A DNA stretch of 7,603 nucleotides from JANLQX01 sp031406385 (GTDB lineage: Bacteria; Actinomycetota; Acidimicrobiia; Acidimicrobiales; JANYDT01). The position numbers and the translations under genes were made by a program. Below are positions 5,001-7,603 of the stretch, one piece after another. Under the pieces are notes generated by a model. That model saw only the letters and a list, made by a program, of their open reading frames with translations, was not told where the DNA came from and did not search any database. The DNA lies in contig JANOHI010000227.1 of the NCBI GenBank assembly GCA_031406385.1, positions 1 to 7,603 on the forward strand, given 5' to 3'. The number at the start of each line of letters is the position of its first letter. Positions within the stretch are counted from its first letter, which is position 1.

Positions 5001-7603
5001 CAAACGTCACGTGGTCAGCCAAGCTCGAGCGCGGCGTCACCAACATCACCGCGGGGAACCTCGTCACGACGAGCGGCAGTGGCAACACCATCGACGTCGC
5101 TCTCGTGAACCCGTTCGACAACACGGCCACCGTCGGCGAAACGGCTGTCCTCACCGTCGACATCGATGCGGTTGTGGCCGACGTCGTCGGCAACACGGAC
5201 GGTTTCGACATCGTCAACACCGCCGCGTTCTCCTCGCGTCCGACTGTCGGCGGCACCCCGGTGGTGAGGACGTCGGCGAATGCCATCGTCAACGTCACGG
5301 TGCCGAATGTGTCCGTGGCCAAGGCGATCGCGTCGACAACGCCGCCGCGCGTGCCGCAGCAGGGGGTGCTGCCCGGAGATGTGGTCACGTACGAGATCAC
5401 GCTCACCAACACCGGGACCGCCAAGGCATTCGAAGTGAAAGCCAACGACGTCGTACCAGCCAATCTCACTCCGAATCCCGCCAGCATCCTGATCGAAGGT
5501 GCCGCAGTCGTCGGTCCCGACAGCGCATCGTTCGCCGGCCAGACCCTCAGCGCACAGATCGACGAAATCGCTCCGGGAACGTCGAGGAAGATCCGCTACA
5601 CCGCGACCGTCGACACGCCGGTCACCCCGTCACCGCTGCTTACCGCGGGCCTCACCAACACGGTCACCCTGACGGAATACCGCACACTCCCGACGATCCC
5701 GTCGAACCCCAACACCCGCGTCATCACACCGAACACCACCGCCATGCAGACCGTCTATCCGCTCTCGAAAGTCGGCGATCTGGTGTGGAAGGACGTCAAC
5801 GGCAACGGCGTCCGCGACGCCGGCGACAACGGACTGGTCCTCCCGGGTGGGGTGAGCGTCACGCTGACCGGTACGGACATTCTCGGGAACGCCGTCAGCC
5901 GCGTCACCACCTCTGATCCCCTGACCGGCGCATACGTGATCGACAACCTGATGCCGTCCAACGTGACCGGATATCAGGTCGTGTTCACCCGTCCTTCCGG
6001 TCTGTATTTCTCGCCGCGTGCCGTGACCACACCCCTCACGTCGGACACCGACTCCGATGCCGTCATTTCGAGCGGTCAGACGGCACGATTCGTAGTGCTC
6101 AGCAACCAGAACATCACCACCGTCGATGCCGGGCTCTACGAACCAGCGGTCATCGGCAACTTCGTCTTCCTCGACGCTGACGCCGACGGCATTCAGGACG
6201 CCGGTGAGGCCGGCCTCGCCGGAGCCACCGTCTCGATCACCGACGCCATTGGCAACGCCGTTGCCGATGGCCTTGGGAACGCCGTCGGCTCGCAACTGAC
6301 GTCGTCCACGGGGGCCTACGCATTCGGTGCGCTCCCTCCCGGCACCTATCAAATCCGAGTCATCCCCCCCGTCGGCTACACGCTCAGTCCGAGCGACCGT
6401 CTCGGCGACGACACCGTCGACTCCGATGTGTTGGCGGTCACTGGCCGCTCATCGAGTGTCAGCGTGATCCCCGGCGAGACCAACAACACGGTGGACGCCG
6501 GCTTCTTCCGTGCCGTCACCATCGGCGACCGACTGTGGATCGACCGCAATTCGAACGGCGTCCGTGACGGCGCCGACACGGCGGGGGTGAGCGGGGCAAC
6601 GGTGACGCTGGAAGGCGCCGGCCTCGACAGCATATTCGGAACCGTCGACGACATCTCCGGATCGATGACCACCGGCGTCGCCGGCGCATATTCGTTCACG
6701 AAGTCCGGCCTGAACAACACCGGCGCGGCACTGCCCCCCGGCGACTACCGCCTCACGTTCTCCCTCCCGGCGACCTACGAGTTTTCCCCTTCATCGGTCG
6801 GCGCACCGAAGTCGTCGAACACCGACAGCGACGCCAACGAGACCACCGGCGCGACGGCCACGTTCACGATGAACGAGAACGAGGCCACGGTGAACGTCGA
6901 TGCCGGCGTGTGGAAACGAGTCACGCTCGGCGACTTCGTGTGGGAGGACCTCAACGCCAACGGTGTCCAGAACCCCGGTGAGCCTGCGGTGAGCGGGGTT
7001 GGTGTGGAACTGCTCGATGCGTCGGGTTCCCCGTTCGGAATACCGATCACGGCAACCACGGACGCATTCGGTTCCTGGACGATCCCCAACATCAGACCGG
7101 GCGACTACCGGGTCAGGTTCACCCCGCCGGTGGGTGCTGGCTGGAACTTCAGTCCAACAGGCGTCGGCAGCGCAGCGACCGACAGCAACGCCATCCCGAC
7201 GACCGGCATCACTGCGACGTTCGCTGTTGTCTCGGGCACGGACGATCTCACCATCGACGCCGGTCTCTTCAAGTACGCCACGCTCGGCGACCTCGTGTGG
7301 GAAGACGTGAACGGCAACGGCGTGCGCGATATCGGTGATGCCGGCGTCGACGGCGTCACGGTGCGGCTCCTCGACAACAGCGGGAACGCGGTACTCAATG
7401 CCGGGAACCCGATTGAGACGACGACTGCGGGCGGAGGGATCTACACCTTCGCCAACATCGTTCCCGGCGTGTACCGGATCGGCATCGTCAAGCCTTCGGG
7501 CTGGGCCTTCACGATCCTCAACTCGCCGGCGGCCACCGACCTCTCCGACTCCGATATCGCTCGCTCCACCGGCGTATCCGATCCGGTGACGCTCATCTCC
7601 GAC
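1955..7603 (+). CDS. Giant secreted DUF11 / SdrD B-repeat surface protein, 3'-truncated
   Basis: One uninterrupted frame runs from ATG 1955 through the last base of the window, giving 1883 codons and no stop. The translation is secreted-protein-like: a signal peptide (residues 1-37), seven DUF11/isopeptide-type Ig-like domains (about 38-1271), then five SdrD B-like, Cna-B family repeats (1272-1883), the last one cut off. The protein is rich in Thr, Val, Ala, Asn, Asp and Gly and poor in Lys and Cys, as is usual for extracellular beta-sandwich stalks. Family knowledge suggests a structural, adhesive or surface-layer role; no enzymatic domain is seen. The start was chosen because a textbook Sec signal peptide follows the ATG at once; the frame is open further upstream, and the ribosome binding site is weak. 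How it is anchored (LPXTG, C-terminal membrane helix or other) lies beyond the window. A specific ligand or function cannot be assigned. Confidence 0.93.
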   Translation, partial: MSRHCTPSRRKRVPRLLTAALMLLTGLVLGPATRAEAAPTLSVVLGGAGRVLQGGNVSYTLRACNPIGPDTYNLTFRQVLPAGLSYVSSNGTTTPPVSYPNSPAAGQTTLVWNNVSDLQTNVCQSIGVSVAVDPVTHPVGSVLATTAQAYSNTDPRVLVKFLANGTVNSSTAPGSGTSGSVSTTVIPYQLRKSGGGELLRGVHNNSTAFTLTIENNSIAPTNAFTVDDFLPPNLELLGCAATDNTPPGAVEYTGALRLNPAACLYSGALGSPTVSVTTMNGSTPATTAAGTSFTPPIGTTWVRWTFPASGPGSELPAGGTQTITYRAGIALRENRPFGGTVPTPASGQQGANLANNTGPWTEEAQVAPSTLADGAEQLGTNSASSGAGYTGPRVIGAPTFYGDTASSTFQAEDLAMEKSASGNVVHAALITSTLTTRTSEYRRVNDMIITDRLPNGTCPEGMPIPADASCTSANAPSITVDGTPVTVNSPFYASVILGGDGTYSVTWDSTVVPALASVPPNATVVVTFTARVRPTYQNGQAVLTNDDFTNYSYVNGRIEKEVPGDTADGSELGAQTDGQSIQDDASAGVAGISVQLDKKVAVRSSLPNGLVVSSAVGVNCAAGTVTYVATSTGDYATGDIACFKLRASVPVNISASSVKVTDFLPSGMRYIPGSARTTAANTVIIPAATAPVAPSPEPDVSGVSLTDGGGTLEWSIGTIDNIGETFEVTVAVELVNPDVATAGDLTDNLLKLTSVNTAGQVFAQRVNAGIVWSMPLPRIVKGVDTVERPSNATPTYPGDYSAVFSATGPDQGDNTAVQAFDHVTYRVDLHNTGNIPAKTVTVWDRLPNTPLAITCADVISASITAGGNCVAAPFPHIEWTVPTVAVSPPASPAVTLRYRVAIPDTVNSGAVETNTAGITSYQNPVNTTAGNFTYIPSSNLDAARTANVTAVLNDTVSVIIVTPTPTKTVTVPTCIGSGCVPDARIGDPVAYRITVDLPRTNVIEGHLLDTIPSNLTNVTWSAKLERGVTNITAGNLVTTSGSGNTIDVALVNPFDNTATVGETAVLTVDIDAVVADVVGNTDGFDIVNTAAFSSRPTVGGTPVVRTSANAIVNVTVPNVSVAKAIASTTPPRVPQQGVLPGDVVTYEITLTNTGTAKAFEVKANDVVPANLTPNPASILIEGAAVVGPDSASFAGQTLSAQIDEIAPGTSRKIRYTATVDTPVTPSPLLTAGLTNTVTLTEYRTLPTIPSNPNTRVITPNTTAMQTVYPLSKVGDLVWKDVNGNGVRDAGDNGLVLPGGVSVTLTGTDILGNAVSRVTTSDPLTGAYVIDNLMPSNVTGYQVVFTRPSGLYFSPRAVTTPLTSDTDSDAVISSGQTARFVVLSNQNITTVDAGLYEPAVIGNFVFLDADADGIQDAGEAGLAGATVSITDAIGNAVADGLGNAVGSQLTSSTGAYAFGALPPGTYQIRVIPPVGYTLSPSDRLGDDTVDSDVLAVTGRSSSVSVIPGETNNTVDAGFFRAVTIGDRLWIDRNSNGVRDGADTAGVSGATVTLEGAGLDSIFGTVDDISGSMTTGVAGAYSFTKSGLNNTGAALPPGDYRLTFSLPATYEFSPSSVGAPKSSNTDSDANETTGATATFTMNENEATVNVDAGVWKRVTLGDFVWEDLNANGVQNPGEPAVSGVGVELLDASGSPFGIPITATTDAFGSWTIPNIRPGDYRVRFTPPVGAGWNFSPTGVGSAATDSNAIPTTGITATFAVVSGTDDLTIDAGLFKYATLGDLVWEDVNGNGVRDIGDAGVDGVTVRLLDNSGNAVLNAGNPIETTTAGGGIYTFANIVPGVYRIGIVKPSGWAFTILNSPAATDLSDSDIARSTGVSDPVTLISD
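2066..5767 (+). repeat. Array of about seven DUF11-like Ig-fold domains
   Basis: Approximate boundaries in residues: D1 38-185, D2 186-411, D3 412-592, D4 593-776, D5 777-962, D6 963-1116, D7 1117-1271. Each has the DUF11 plan: a first strand, then a core such as VxYxxxxxNTG, then a D-x-L/V-P turn (DFLPPNL, DRLPNGT, DFLPSGM, DRLPNTP, DTIPSNL, DVVPANL), and a closing N-T-A/V segment. D7 is the most canonical copy, with PGDVVTYEITLTNTG. D1-D6 each hold exactly two Cys and D7 holds none. D2-D7 open with a strand containing a Lys. D1 is the most divergent, with CNPIGPDTYN in place of the usual NTG. A Pro-rich linker (APVAPSPEPDVSG) lies inside D4 and a TPTPTKTVT linker opens D6. The copies are strongly diverged, so this is an old repeat array. 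Boundaries are by eye. Confidence 0.8.
5768..7603 (+). repeat. Array of at least five SdrD B-like (Cna-B family) repeats
   Basis: Repeats: B1 5768-6145 (126 residues), B2 6146-6511 (122), B3 6512-6916 (135), B4 6917-7273 (119), B5 7274-7603 (110, cut by the window end). Each opens with a G-D/N-x-V/L-W/F-x-D-x-N/D-x-N/D-G motif, for example GDLVWKDVNGNGVRDAGD in B1. The middle has a PGxYxxxxxxP strand, then an SDxDSD or TDSDxxxxTG motif; a DAGL/F/V turn closes B1-B4. The acidic motifs resemble the calcium sites known for staphylococcal SdrD B repeats. B4 has Asn in place of Asp in both motifs (Asn1673 and Asn1745). B3 is the longest copy, with extra residues around IFGTVDDISGSM. There is no Cys anywhere in this array. 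More copies probably follow beyond the window. Confidence 0.88.

Noticed and set aside
4093..5916. A 607-codon plus-strand frame starting at ATG 4093
   Set aside because: Again an Arg/His-rich, low-complexity translation fully inside the DUF11 array, whose true frame shows repeated domain motifs.

Overview
The window looks like high-G+C chromosomal DNA (about two thirds G+C by eye) from an actinobacterium-type organism. The basis is the G+C-rich third codon positions, a secreted tripeptidyl-aminopeptidase-like hydrolase of the kind common in Actinomycetota, a GTG start on hpt, and a very large secreted protein built of DUF11 and SdrD B-like repeats. An acidimicrobial or related marine/freshwater actinobacterium is plausible, but this is inference. 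I see no RNA genes, insertion sequences or CRISPR repeats.

Layout: (1) 1-1095, plus strand: the 3' part of an alpha/beta-hydrolase gene (peptidase family S33, TAP-like) that begins upstream of the window. (2) 1158-1706, minus strand: hpt, a complete hypoxanthine phosphoribosyltransferase gene convergent with the hydrolase. A perfect 9-bp inverted repeat spans the hpt stop codon and may act as a terminator. Its purine pocket carries substitutions at usually conserved positions. (3) 1707-1954: a 248-bp divergent intergenic region with several short inverted repeats and no convincing promoter. (4) 1955-7603, plus strand: one uninterrupted reading frame of 1883 codons that runs off the window end. 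It encodes a Sec signal peptide, about seven DUF11/isopeptide-type Ig-like domains, then at least five SdrD B-like (Cna-B family) repeats. This gene fills three quarters of the window, and its G+C-rich DNA also produces long spurious reading frames in other frames.

The three genes do not form an operon or an obvious pathway: hpt is a housekeeping purine-salvage enzyme, and the other two encode exported proteins. The most interesting object is the giant surface/secreted protein. Each of its first six domains carries exactly one cysteine pair. Domains 2-7 share an early Lys and a late Asn, the arrangement expected for intramolecular isopeptide bonds. The cysteine-free C-terminal half carries calcium-type Asp/Asn motifs. 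Together these suggest a rigid extracellular stalk stabilised by three different chemistries. The C terminus and its mode of cell anchoring lie beyond the window.
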